From Nostoc desertorum CM1-VF14 (lineage in GTDB: Bacteria; Cyanobacteriota; Cyanobacteriia; Cyanobacteriales; Nostocaceae), in the NCBI GenBank assembly GCA_019359245.1, contig JAHHHR010000021.1:1-64000 (forward strand): DNA of 64,000 bases. Reading direction: 5' to 3'. Below, one piece after another: positions 54,401-62,320 of the stretch. The position numbers and the translations under genes are program-made. A model generated the notes under the pieces. That model had not been told where the DNA came from. It did not search any database and worked only from the letters and a program-made list of their open reading frames with translations. Within the stretch, counting starts at the first letter, position 1, and the number at the start of each line of letters is the position of its first letter.

Positions 54401-54411
54401 TTCAGTTCCAT
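51406..54411 (-). CDS. nucleotide-transporter-like/MFS membrane domain fused to HEAT repeats
   Basis: The 1001-residue protein has about 12 membrane helices in residues 25-440 that resemble the ATP/ADP exchanger (NTT/Tlc) and MFS fold, starting LRPEESERTQIMFVFYTTVSVGLRW. From about 450 to the end it is alpha-helical, with HEAT/Armadillo-type repeats (for example AALVLRQGTPMQKVAATKTM, SLRVRCAVLEMIAA, HPTGFVREAAIAYLNM). This fusion is found in some cyanobacteria and a few other bacteria. A soluble scaffold on a transporter suggests regulated transport or protein docking. The substrate is unknown. Confidence 0.78.
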   Translation of the reverse strand: MELKNHWLAANKIALPRLLQWVNLRPEESERTQIMFVFYTTVSVGLRWAEDSTVALFLDEYGTNLLPWMYIASAAMSAGLVFLYSWLQKIFPLRRVIVAIAPCMLMPLVLLVVLRWGSQFSYLAVISVFLLRLWVDALYVVNDLNISIVANQLFNIREIKRTYPLVSSGLLVADVISGFSLPWLVQYATLNKIILIACVVILLGSGILLYLTHRYRAAFPETPQRLVPEEQASRERFIKSPLKRYVWQLFAFVGLLQVIGLLIDFQYLRELKSNMSDRELASFLGLFGGTLGLCELLLQWFISSRLIERMGVFFTATLLPITVGFSLPGVLVFLHLIPAIQSQSFFWGLIIVKFCDELLRYTFVMSSGPILYQPIPEAIRSRMQTLSGGTAEAIATGLTGALIFATLMFCGHFVPTPMQKWVLVAETMLITGTCLTVVWELRSRYVELLVLSVARGHLSAANVGLRFFKQGVVKALAEKGSEADKRSCIELLAQIDSLGAAEVLAPLLIKLTPDLQRQSLEVMLIAGANPAYLDAIRPLLEEPQETNPEVFALALRYVWLAEPNPNLSILEEYLNPRQNSLIRATAAALVLRQGTPMQKVAATKTMRRMLTHKQERERVNGVRALREAVYLQALRIHIPNLLQDESLRVRCAVLEMIAATHLEEYYSALIAALYYKSTRSTAMSALMRLENEAIEMLLRLATNIYKPEVVRMYAWRTIAQIATQEALETLWENLETSWGTTRDHILRSLLKIHKQPGITGLVDRFYKSRVENLIEQELKFLGEIYAAYIDFQTLDEKEKHQSSERMVIVSELLQRALLELELDVKERLLLLLKLLYSPEKMQAAAFNLRSLSVVNLARGLEILEHTVTLSSKSLLLNILDNRPQPEKLQHLVEAKLVEYESMIVSDRLHRLLTLGNFLSDWCLACCFHFAQVTRIRLTSSEILISLRHPTGFVREAAIAYLNMVSHRVLLQILPQLQKDPHPLVAAQVKELLEKYQFNHYE

Positions 54412-54637
54412 GCAGTTTTAGTTTCTGGTAGTATCACCGTTTAATGGGGATGAGGGATGAGTGGGCAGGGGAAGAAAATACTTGCTTGTGTTCCTTGTCC
54501 CTTATCTCCTGGAAATAGCAAAAGTCCTGAGCGACTGAGTATTATGTTTCCCACTCAGTCTCCAAGACTATCGATTTTGGATAAATTTAAATAACTTCAG
54601 GGCTTTGGGCGCATATTGCATTGAAACGAAACATCAA

Positions 54638-54668
54638 AAAATCCCCTGGCTTTTAGCCAGGGGATTTT
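54638..54668. terminator. bidirectional hairpin terminator after infC
   Basis: AAATCCCCTGGCT pairs with AGCCAGGGGATTT around two to four T. A-run and T-run flank it. It lies 30 bases beyond the infC stop and also could end minus-strand readthrough into the HEAT gene. Confidence 0.92.
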
Positions 54669-54698
54669 CAAACTTGGTCTATTAATACAGTTAGAGGA

Positions 54699-55232
54699 TT
54701 ATTTTTTGGGCGAGATAAGCATCATCATATTTCGCCCTTCTTTTTTAGGCGCTTGTTGAAGCTCACCAAATGGCTCCAAATCCGTTGCCATTCGCTTAAG
54801 CAAATCTTCTGCCAGGTCGCTGTGTTGAATTTCTCGACCCCGGAACATTACAGTCGCTTTGACTTTATCACCATCTTTCAAAAAGCGCTCTGCTTGCTTA
54901 ACACGCACGTTGTAGTCGTGTTCTTCTATTTTGTAGCGCATTTTAACTTCTTTGACATCAGCCGTGTGCTGCTTTTTCCGGGCTTCCCGCGCCTTTTTCT
55001 CCTGCTCAAACTTGTATTTCCCGTAGTCCATAATCCGACAAACTGGCGGGTCAGCTTTGTCACTAATTAGCACCAAATCTAACTCTTTTTCTTCTGCTAG
55101 TTGTAGTGCTTCTTGTGGGACCATAATTCCCAGTTGGGCACCATCAGTATCAATTACCCGAATTTTCGGGAAGCGAATTCGTTCGTTAATTTGGGGCAGA
55201 TCGCGAGTTCTTTTCTTCTCAATCACAGGCAT
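54699..55232 (-). CDS. infC: translation initiation factor IF-3
   Basis: IF-3 prevents premature subunit joining and checks start codons. The 177-residue protein has the N-domain (NERIRFPKIRVID), the linker (QEKKAREARKKQHTADVKEVKMRYKIEEHDY) and the C-domain ending GRNMMMLISPK. It is full length. The start here is an ordinary ATG, unlike the rare AUU of E. coli infC, so AUU-based autoregulation is not expected. rpmI and rplT, its usual neighbours, are not adjacent. Confidence 0.97.
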   Translation of the reverse strand: MPVIEKKRTRDLPQINERIRFPKIRVIDTDGAQLGIMVPQEALQLAEEKELDLVLISDKADPPVCRIMDYGKYKFEQEKKAREARKKQHTADVKEVKMRYKIEEHDYNVRVKQAERFLKDGDKVKATVMFRGREIQHSDLAEDLLKRMATDLEPFGELQQAPKKEGRNMMMLISPKK

Positions 55233-55826
55233 TATGATTTGTAGGAGCTCTTAATGAAGGATTTGGTGTGGTCTTGATTGGTATGCCTCAGAGGCAAAAA
55301 TACGGAAATAACTCAGGACTGAAAACATAGTCTACAGTTCTAGAGTAACTAATCCATAAAATAGTTGCGTCCTTGTATTTGTCATTCTACTAAGTCTGAG
55401 AGAATTTCTTTGCAATAGTTAATCTAAATTACACAACCTAGACTCATGTTAAATATTATTACAATTATTTAGCAATACTTTTTGCGATGGCATAACCGCC
55501 CACCGTAGGCGATCGCACTGAGCAACACCATATTTCCAGAATACCAAAATCACAGATGCAATACATCTAGCAAAATTAATGTAACATATTACCTTACATT
55601 GGGTAATCTTATTACTATCTATAGTCAAAAGGGCGGTTAGAAACCACGTTTATAGAGACAAAACCCACCTACGTGCTTTAAACCAAATTATATACTTACA
55701 ACTTTACTTGCTCGGAAACCCTTACTTCTCTACGAGAGGCTGCGCCAACGACTACGCTCAGTACAAGTGATTGCTAAGTAATTTCTGAACCTTTTTCCTG
55801 TGCCCCCTGCTCCCCTATCTGTTTGG
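55233..55826. other. intergenic region with dispersed repeats
   Basis: The 594 bases contain the AGACAAAACCCACCTACGTG element near 55658 (related to 37385) and a GAGGCTGCGCCAACG-type piece near 55735. HIP1 occurs once. No gene was seen. Confidence 0.55.
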
Positions 55827-58112
55827 TCATCGTAACAATGACTGATTGGGCGTTAACTGGCTCTCAAAACGGCTGTAAACAACTTGTGTTGGATACCAAG
55901 GAGAAAACCAGTACAAATCTTGATAAACTTTGCAAGAACTACTCGTGTCTCCTAACTCAAAGTGAACCAGAGCTAAATTATTCAATCCAATTACTTCTCG
56001 CCCGTCCTGAAACCAACGAAATTTCCAAAACATCAGGGGTTGTAGCCATTTCCATTTGGCATTTTCGGCTTGTTTCCAGGGAGCTATCAGCGATGACATA
56101 TCTGCTTTGAAACGAGAAGTTTGAACACTGTTTCGAGGTATCCACTCCAGCACACAATGCCAGTCAGAGTTAGCCAACATCTGGCGATTATGGTGTAATT
56201 GTTTGTCCGAAATTTCTACCATATTAGGTGGATTGATCCACCCTATCCAATGACGTACTTTTTCTGGTAGCAGCCAATCTTTTAATCGTGTATGAATCAG
56301 CCGCGTCAAAACCTCTTCATTTTTCAATGCACTAGCGGTTAATTGCACTAAAACAGACTGTAACTTGGTATGATTGCGTGCATAAGATAAGTGAGCAACA
56401 GAACTGTAGTGGATATCCCCAGATAGAATAACGACTTGCTGACGTTCCTCAAACAAGGTGGTTAAGAATGTTGCCAATGCTTCAGTATTAATGTTCCAAG
56501 CATCTCCAACATCCGTTGAAAAAACCTTCTCCTGTTGTAAGTGCCAATGATGAATCCAATCAACCACTTGTAATCCAAATACATTTGTGGGCGCAATCAC
56601 AAATGTAGTCTGAATCTGAGTTTCTTCAACTACTTGTTGTAAAGGTAAAACTAGTTGTTGCTCAAAGGCTTTTGGACACAGCAGCATCGGTGGCGCAATT
56701 GGTTTTTGATCGGCTGGATAACCCCGCCAAGTCCTTGTATCCAGCACAATTACTTCATGACAATCGCTGCTGACTATATAGTTCCAAGTGAGTGCTTCAG
56801 GATGTCGATCTAGAATGAACACTGCACCGTCTCGAACTAAAATAGGTAAACCTGTGTGGGGATCGTTGGCTGGCATACCTATATAACGAGCGATCGCCTC
56901 CTCAGCTTTTGCATCCTTCCCTTGGGAAGCTGACCAAGCTTGTGCAGCTACCAACAGCTTTTCACCGGATTGACCTTCTGCAAATTGCCCTGGTGTATTG
57001 CCCCACCCTTGAAATACTGTGTAGGCTAACAATGCATTTTGGACTATTCTTCGCCCCAAAGGATGCCCCAGCACTCGCAAACACCAAGCTTGGTTTAGGT
57101 TCCAGTCATCAGTAACATCATGGTCATCAAAAATGGTGTACATGGGAATATTGGCAAGGGCGCGGCGCACTTTCCAAAGGGTATAAATGAATTGGCGCAA
57201 ATGCTGCACTTCTCGGTTCCACTTCCTGATAGCTTTGCGATCGCGCATTACTTGGTGTCCTTTGGGAAACGCCACCGGCCAGCACACTGGCGACCAAGCT
57301 AGTAAATAAGTAGCGTAATACTCGCCGAGGCTGAAAAGATGACTGTTAACTTTCTCAGGTTTATTATGTAATCCTGCGGTCAACCTAGCTTGATTTGTCG
57401 CAACATCAGCCCGCCCTCCAGGGGGTAGCTGCTGGGGAGTGCAATACATTCCATTTACAGGAAGTTGTTCTTCCCAACCCAAGAGGGCATCGCCAAGAGT
57501 GCTGGCAACCCACAGGGATGGTTCTGCTACATCGTCGCCGTAAATTTGATCTCCGGTAAGGAATAGCTGGTGAGGGCGATGTTGGGGTTGATTCGCTGAT
57601 ACCTCAATCAAACTGTCAAGAATCGGCAATGCATCAAACCCATGACCATGAGGTTTGCGGCAGGAAGCATGGAAAATTTGCAAATCTTGAAGACGGTTTG
57701 GCGGCAGAACAAAGGTTGGTTTTTGATGATCAAAGTAGCTGATGCTGACCGTAGGAAGGGAGTTTGAGCATAATGCTTGTTGCATTTGCAGGGTTTGGTC
57801 AGCAACAGTAAACTGGAGGTCGTATGCATAGATATGACCTCCAGTTAGGCGATGTCCATCCTTAGACCGAGCCGTAACGGCAGCTATATGAAGATACTTA
57901 CCCAAAGCAAAGGTAGAGTGTTCCCCCTTCAATAAGCAATTTCCTACTACTTCGCCATTATTTGTTGTGTCATAAACCTTGAGTTCTACCTGAAAAGACT
58001 GTTTTAGTGCAACCCATACCGTCACTGACTCTGATTCAGTATGTTTGAGGATTGGCCCCGCTAAAATCAGTGGCAATTCTTGTAAAAACTCGTCCCCAAC
58101 TTGATACTTCAT
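55827..58112 (-). CDS. PhoD-like metallophosphatase family protein
   Basis: The 761-residue protein carries the PhoD-like metallophosphatase signatures: FHASCRKPHG, LTGDQIYGDD near 190, IFDDHDVTDDWN near 330 and ILSGDIHYSSVAHL near 595, which hold the metal-binding Asp, His and Asn residues. There is an N-terminal Fn3-like beta domain (PLILAGPILKHTESESVTVWVAL). No signal peptide is visible, unlike secreted Bacillus PhoD, so it is probably intracellular. Substrate unknown (phosphodiester or phosphomonoester). Confidence 0.85.
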   Translation of the reverse strand: MKYQVGDEFLQELPLILAGPILKHTESESVTVWVALKQSFQVELKVYDTTNNGEVVGNCLLKGEHSTFALGKYLHIAAVTARSKDGHRLTGGHIYAYDLQFTVADQTLQMQQALCSNSLPTVSISYFDHQKPTFVLPPNRLQDLQIFHASCRKPHGHGFDALPILDSLIEVSANQPQHRPHQLFLTGDQIYGDDVAEPSLWVASTLGDALLGWEEQLPVNGMYCTPQQLPPGGRADVATNQARLTAGLHNKPEKVNSHLFSLGEYYATYLLAWSPVCWPVAFPKGHQVMRDRKAIRKWNREVQHLRQFIYTLWKVRRALANIPMYTIFDDHDVTDDWNLNQAWCLRVLGHPLGRRIVQNALLAYTVFQGWGNTPGQFAEGQSGEKLLVAAQAWSASQGKDAKAEEAIARYIGMPANDPHTGLPILVRDGAVFILDRHPEALTWNYIVSSDCHEVIVLDTRTWRGYPADQKPIAPPMLLCPKAFEQQLVLPLQQVVEETQIQTTFVIAPTNVFGLQVVDWIHHWHLQQEKVFSTDVGDAWNINTEALATFLTTLFEERQQVVILSGDIHYSSVAHLSYARNHTKLQSVLVQLTASALKNEEVLTRLIHTRLKDWLLPEKVRHWIGWINPPNMVEISDKQLHHNRQMLANSDWHCVLEWIPRNSVQTSRFKADMSSLIAPWKQAENAKWKWLQPLMFWKFRWFQDGREVIGLNNLALVHFELGDTSSSCKVYQDLYWFSPWYPTQVVYSRFESQLTPNQSLLR

Positions 58113-58210
58113 TAAATTCAGACATCAATTCCTATCTGTTTCACTTTATCAGTCGATAGAGGAGTTGATTGTAGCCTAAATAATAAAGGATGGGCGAGAT
58201 CATCCAAGTT

Positions 58211-58235
58211 TTGAGCGCTGGCTTCCAGCGCTCAA
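58211..58235. terminator. hairpin between the phosphatase and malic enzyme genes
   Basis: TTGAGCGCTGG pairs with CCAGCGCTCAA around three bases. Both genes are on the minus strand, and the hairpin is 32 bases after the malic enzyme stop, so it probably terminates that transcript despite the weak T-run. Confidence 0.7.
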
Positions 58236-58266
58236 ACTTTTGTGCATCTTGCAGGAATTTAGTTAA

Positions 58267-59658
58267 CTAATTCCCAGCGATACCTTCTTGACGCGCTGCT
58301 TGTTGCACAGCAGCAGCAACAGCATTAGCGACTCGCTCATCAAAGACTGAAGGGACAATATGTTCCCGATTCAAATCTGAAGGCTTGACTAAGGAGGCGA
58401 TCGCACTTGCGGCTTCTAAGTACATTGTGGTGGTAATTGTCTTTGCCCGACAATCTAAAGCACCACGGAATACTCCAGGAAAAGCTAGGACGTTATTAAT
58501 TTGATTCGGGTAATCACTGCGACCGGTAGCAATTACAGCTACATCTTTACTAATTAATTCTGGCTGAATCTCTGGAATCGGATTTGCCATTGCAAACACA
58601 ATTGGATCTTTTGCCATCGAATGCACCATTTCTGGTGTCAAAACTCCCGGTGCGCTGACTCCAATAAATACATCTGCTCCTTGCATTGCACCTGCTAATG
58701 TACCCTGAGCTTTTACAGCAAATTCGAGTTTTTCTTCTGTTAAATCGGTGCGACTAGTAGAAATAATCCCTTTAGAGTCGCACATCCAAATTTTTTCTGC
58801 CCCAGCTTTCCTCAGTAACCGAGCGATCGCTACTCCAGCCGCCCCAGCACCATTAATCACGATGCGGATTTCCGCCATTGATTTATGTACCAGCTTTAGA
58901 GAATTAAACAACGCTGCCAAGGTGACAATTGCTGTACCGTGCTGGTCATCGTGAAAAACGGGGATATCTAACTCTTGGCGTAATCTCTTTTCAATTTCAA
59001 AACAGCGAGGTGCAGCGATATCCTCTAAATTCACACCCCCAAAAACTGGCGCGATATTCTTGACTGTCTGGATAATTTCTTCTGTATCTTGGGTGGCCAG
59101 ACAAATAGGAAAAGCATCTAGCCCGGCAAATTCCTTGAACAGCATTGCTTTGCCTTCCATGACAGGGAGAGCAGCCGCCGGGCCGAGATTTCCCAATCCC
59201 AATACGGCACTACCATCAGTAACAATGGCAACAGTGTTTTGTTTGATAGTTAACTTGTAAACTTCCTCTGGGTCTTGAGCGATCGCAGTACAAATTCGGC
59301 CGACTCCGGGCGTGTAAGCCATTGCTAGATCGGAAACACTCTTCAGGGGGATTCTGCTAGTAATGCTGATTTTGCCACCACGATGCAAATTGAAGGTGCG
59401 ATCGTAGACACTGAGTAACTTAATGTCTGGCAATGCTTTCACTGCTTGCACAATGGTTTCAGCGTGTTCCGTACTAGCCGCATCAACGGTAATATCACGG
59501 GTGGACTCTTTGCGAGTTTGCTCGATTAAATCAATTTGACCAAGATTACCACCAGTAGTTGCGATCGCCTGGGTTACCGATGCTAACATCCCTACACGAT
59601 TGGGAATCTGCAAGCGTAGTGTCAAACTAAAACTAGAATTAGGAGTTAGGTCTGTCAT
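58267..59658 (-). CDS. NAD(P)-dependent malic enzyme with an N-terminal ACT domain
   Basis: Malic enzyme converts malate to pyruvate and CO2 with NAD(P)H. The 463-residue protein has an ACT domain (residues 9-85, RLQIPNRVGMLASVTQAI), a malic N-domain (LAMAYTPGVGRICTAI, KAMLFKEFAGLDAFP, DIAAPRCFEIE, VFHDDQHGTAIVTLAAL) with catalytic Tyr, Lys and Asp residues, and a NAD(P) domain (VINGAGAAGVAIARLLRKAG). The ACT domain suggests control by an amino acid. The cofactor cannot be fixed from the sequence. Confidence 0.9.
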   Translation of the reverse strand: MTDLTPNSSFSLTLRLQIPNRVGMLASVTQAIATTGGNLGQIDLIEQTRKESTRDITVDAASTEHAETIVQAVKALPDIKLLSVYDRTFNLHRGGKISITSRIPLKSVSDLAMAYTPGVGRICTAIAQDPEEVYKLTIKQNTVAIVTDGSAVLGLGNLGPAAALPVMEGKAMLFKEFAGLDAFPICLATQDTEEIIQTVKNIAPVFGGVNLEDIAAPRCFEIEKRLRQELDIPVFHDDQHGTAIVTLAALFNSLKLVHKSMAEIRIVINGAGAAGVAIARLLRKAGAEKIWMCDSKGIISTSRTDLTEEKLEFAVKAQGTLAGAMQGADVFIGVSAPGVLTPEMVHSMAKDPIVFAMANPIPEIQPELISKDVAVIATGRSDYPNQINNVLAFPGVFRGALDCRAKTITTTMYLEAASAIASLVKPSDLNREHIVPSVFDERVANAVAAAVQQAARQEGIAGN

Positions 59659-60032
59659 GTTGATTTTGGATTTTAAGTTTTAGATTTTATATTGAATTGA
59701 GACAAAAACTAAAATCTGAGATTTGTAGTCAGTAGAAATACAATATACCTCTTGCAAAAGTCCCTAACACCCCAATTCAACACCTCTCGAAAAGCAAAGA
59801 GGGAAGACAAAGCGTAGCATTGGCAGGGTGGGGTTCTTATTTACTGCTCACAGTTTTAATAATTATTTTTATACCAAAGCATTTACTAATATAAATGAGT
59901 AACAATTTAGTAATTGTACCCAAATACACCAGATATTTTTTAAAACTTTATTTGTGTAAATATTTGTATTAAGTATAAATTCATGAAAAAAGCGCCCTCT
60001 AGATAGAGAGCGCGGTGAATTTTAACTTACAA
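59659..60032. other. intergenic region between malic enzyme and psbA
   Basis: The 374 bases contain the psbA terminator (59986-60013) and the malic enzyme promoter region. AGAGGGAAGACAAAGCG-type repeats occur near 59800. No gene was found. Confidence 0.5.
59986..60013 (-). terminator. Rho-independent terminator of psbA
   Basis: In the minus-strand RNA, GCGCUCUCU pairs with AGAGGGCGC (one G-U) around AUCU and is followed by UUUUUU. It lies 20 bases after the psbA stop. Confidence 0.95.
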
Positions 60033-61136
60033 TTAACTGTGAATTACAGGTGCTGCATCTACGCCCGTCGTAGACATCGTTGCCACAGGTACTGCCTCAC
60101 CAACAGCTAAATCCAGGGGGAAGTTGTGAGCATTGCGCTCGTGCATAACTTCTATACCTAAATTGGCGCGGTTTAGTACATCTGCCCATGTATTAATTAC
60201 ATGACCTTTAGAGTCAAGAATTGATTGGTTAAAGTTGAACCCGTTAAGGTTGAACGCCATCGTACTGATGCCCAATGCCGTCAACCAGATACCAACTACA
60301 GGCCAAGCTGCCAAGAAAAAGTGCAAGGAACGCGAGTTATTAAAGCTGGCATATTGCCAGATTAACCGCCCAAAGTAACCGTGAGCCGCTACGATGCTAT
60401 AGGTTTCTTGTTCTTGACCAAACTTGTAACCGTAGTTTTGAGATTCACTTTCAGTAGTCTCCCTAACTAGAGAGGAAGTCACCAAAGATCCGTGCATCGC
60501 ACAGAAAAAGGCACCACCGAACACCGCTGCTACGCCCAGTTGATGGAATGGGTGCATGAGGATGTTATGCTCGGCTTGGAACACGAACATGAAGTTAAAT
60601 GTGCCGCTAATTCCCAGAGGCATCCCGTCAGAAAAGCTACCTTGACCAATTGGATAAATTAAAAAGACAGAAGTCGCAGCAGCTACAGGAGCAGAGTAAG
60701 CAACGCAAATCCAAGGACGCATCCCCAAACGATAGCTTAACTCCCATTGCCGACCGAGCCAGCAGAAAATACCAATCAAAAAGTGCAAGACAATGAGTTG
60801 ATAAGGCCCGCCGTTGTAGAGCCATTCATCCATCGAAGCAGCTTCCCAAATGGGATAGAAGTGCAAACCAATGGCGTTAGATGTGGGTACAACAGCACCA
60901 GTGATGATGTTATTGCCGTATAATAAGGAACCAGAAACTGGCTCCCGAATGCCGTCAATATCAACGGGTGGTGCAGCAATAAAGGCAATAATGAAACAGA
61001 TGGTAGCGGTTAATAGGGTAGGAATCATTAAAACCCCGAACCAACCGATATAAAGCCGATTGTCGGTGCTAGTAATCCATTGACAGAAACGATCCCACAG
61101 GTTGCCGCTTTCGCTTCTTCCTAGAGTTGTGGTCAT
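60033..61136 (-). CDS. psbA: photosystem II protein D1 (divergent PsbA)
   Basis: D1 carries the PSII charge-separation cofactors and most Mn4Ca ligands. The 367-residue protein keeps Y161 (Tyr Z), D170, E189, H190, H198, H215, S264, H272, H332, E333, H337, D342 and A344, so oxygen evolution should be possible. It has Gln130, as in the D1:1 form. It differs from the usual cyanobacterial D1 at several otherwise constant sites: W126 (usually Tyr), L127, Q199, A204, A209-F210, C212 and W260. The C-terminal extension after A344 is 23 residues, longer than the typical 16. I infer a specialised, perhaps conditionally expressed, paralogue. G80, F158 and T286 remain, so it is not the D1' microaerobic form. 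Confidence 0.95.
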   Translation of the reverse strand: MTTTLGRSESGNLWDRFCQWITSTDNRLYIGWFGVLMIPTLLTATICFIIAFIAAPPVDIDGIREPVSGSLLYGNNIITGAVVPTSNAIGLHFYPIWEAASMDEWLYNGGPYQLIVLHFLIGIFCWLGRQWELSYRLGMRPWICVAYSAPVAAATSVFLIYPIGQGSFSDGMPLGISGTFNFMFVFQAEHNILMHPFHQLGVAAVFGGAFFCAMHGSLVTSSLVRETTESESQNYGYKFGQEQETYSIVAAHGYFGRLIWQYASFNNSRSLHFFLAAWPVVGIWLTALGISTMAFNLNGFNFNQSILDSKGHVINTWADVLNRANLGIEVMHERNAHNFPLDLAVGEAVPVATMSTTGVDAAPVIHS

Positions 61137-61440
61137 AACTGTGTTGTTTATAAATCGTTGACAACAAAGGTTCCCAATTTTTCAGAATTGAGAATTAAGC
61201 TGTTTTCAAAGACTTTTGCCAAATACCTTCTCCCCAATAGCCGGGATTCTCTGCAATTACCTCACACCAAAAATGCTGTTAACTAACTTTCCCAGGGAGA
61301 CTGTGTGAAAAAAGGGAAAACTTTCCCGGCTCCTAATATCACGTTTTACATTAATAATTTGTATTTTTCAAGACATTATTTTTAAGTTTTGCTAAGTTCA
61401 AGGCTCAACAAACTCAGAGTGTTTGATGAAGCAAATGGAA
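61137..61440. other. psbA promoter and 5' UTR region
   Basis: A palindrome GGGAAAACTTTCCC lies near 61313-61326 and GTGTGAAAAAAGGG near 61302, about 170-190 bases from the psbA start. These could be regulatory. No consensus -35/-10 pair could be named with certainty. Confidence 0.45.
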
Positions 61441-61563
61441 CTACCCTATTTTCTCTGCTTTTAGAAGGTGATGGGGAACTATCATTTGTATAGTACAATC
61501 CTGCTCTTTGGCGAGTTTTTGGATAATTTCCACCACATCTCGTCCTGATTTTTGTCGATAAAC
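61441..61563 (-). pseudogene. short remnant of a DevA-like ABC transporter ATPase
   Basis: Minus-strand frame VYRQKSGRDVVEIIQKLAKE, then QDCTIQMI and a frame end at 61441. This resembles the segment after Walker B in DevA/LolD-type ATPases (KSGRDVVEIMQKLAKEQGCTILLVTHD). The Walker A and B sites and the C-terminus are missing and an in-frame stop lies directly upstream (61564-61566). It is therefore a scrap, not a gene. A different, 77-codon frame here is spurious. Confidence 0.55.
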
Positions 61564-61681
61564 TCAACCAAAATATCGCAAATCGATAGTTAATAGCCGT
61601 TACTTTACAGAGCAAGTAGGAGATAGGACAGACAAGGAAAAAATTCTACCTTATCTTCCTACTCTAAATTTTCATAAGAAT

Positions 61682-62239
61682 TTATCCAAGCGGTTGATTC
61701 TCATTACATTCACGTGAATAATGGAATTCAAACTCATTATTTTCCCGTTCCCTACTTCCTCTATATACAACTGGACAAAACTTAGTGTTAGCGCTCATGC
61801 AATCCATGTGTGGCGTCTTAGCACAGACTACGAGTAGTCCACCCAGAACAAACAATAAACCACAGATTGCAAGCGTATTAACCCAATGCATTTCCAGCGC
61901 ACCGTGAACTACTATTTCTCGCAGTAGAGATACAATTGTTACCTCAACTGCCACTCCTACAGAGATACTATGTTCTTGCAAATAGACCATTAATAGTCGG
62001 AATAACTCGACTAAAATCAACACAAATAGTATTTTTGCAGTCACCTGTTTATAGTCTAGTGGCTGCGTGATGGCGATCGCTATTCCCCACAATTGGATCA
62101 GCATGACGGCAAACAATCCCAAACACAAGACAATCACAATTAAGTCTTGAAAGGCTTCCATGTTGCGAACAATTGAGTGCCGATCAAGCCAGCGATCGCT
62201 AAATAAAAATCGACTTTTCTGGCGCTTTTGCATATACAT
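61682..62239 (-). CDS. PsiE-like phosphate-starvation-inducible membrane protein
   Basis: The protein has four membrane helices (for example LIVIVLCLGLFAVMLIQLW, ILFVLILVELFRLLMVYL, WVNTLAICGLLFVLGGLLVV), the layout of the PsiE family. Function is unknown; E. coli psiE responds to phosphate limitation. A charged tail of about 45 residues with Cys follows the last helix. I prefer the ATG at 62239 (185 aa) over the GTG at 62269, but the ribosome-binding site is weak in both cases. It is downstream of the TPR gene on the same strand. Confidence 0.75.
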   Translation of the reverse strand: MYMQKRQKSRFLFSDRWLDRHSIVRNMEAFQDLIVIVLCLGLFAVMLIQLWGIAIAITQPLDYKQVTAKILFVLILVELFRLLMVYLQEHSISVGVAVEVTIVSLLREIVVHGALEMHWVNTLAICGLLFVLGGLLVVCAKTPHMDCMSANTKFCPVVYRGSRERENNEFEFHYSRECNENQPLG

Positions 62240-62320
62240 TTTTCCAATCGGGACAACTTCAGACAACACCAGCGAGTCAACCCAATAGTTTTATGTTATG
62301 CAATATTAAGTTTTTGCGCC

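Noticed and set aside
61382..61615. 77-codon minus-strand frame upstream of psbA
   Set aside because: It is out of frame with the DevA-like remnant in the same DNA and has random composition.
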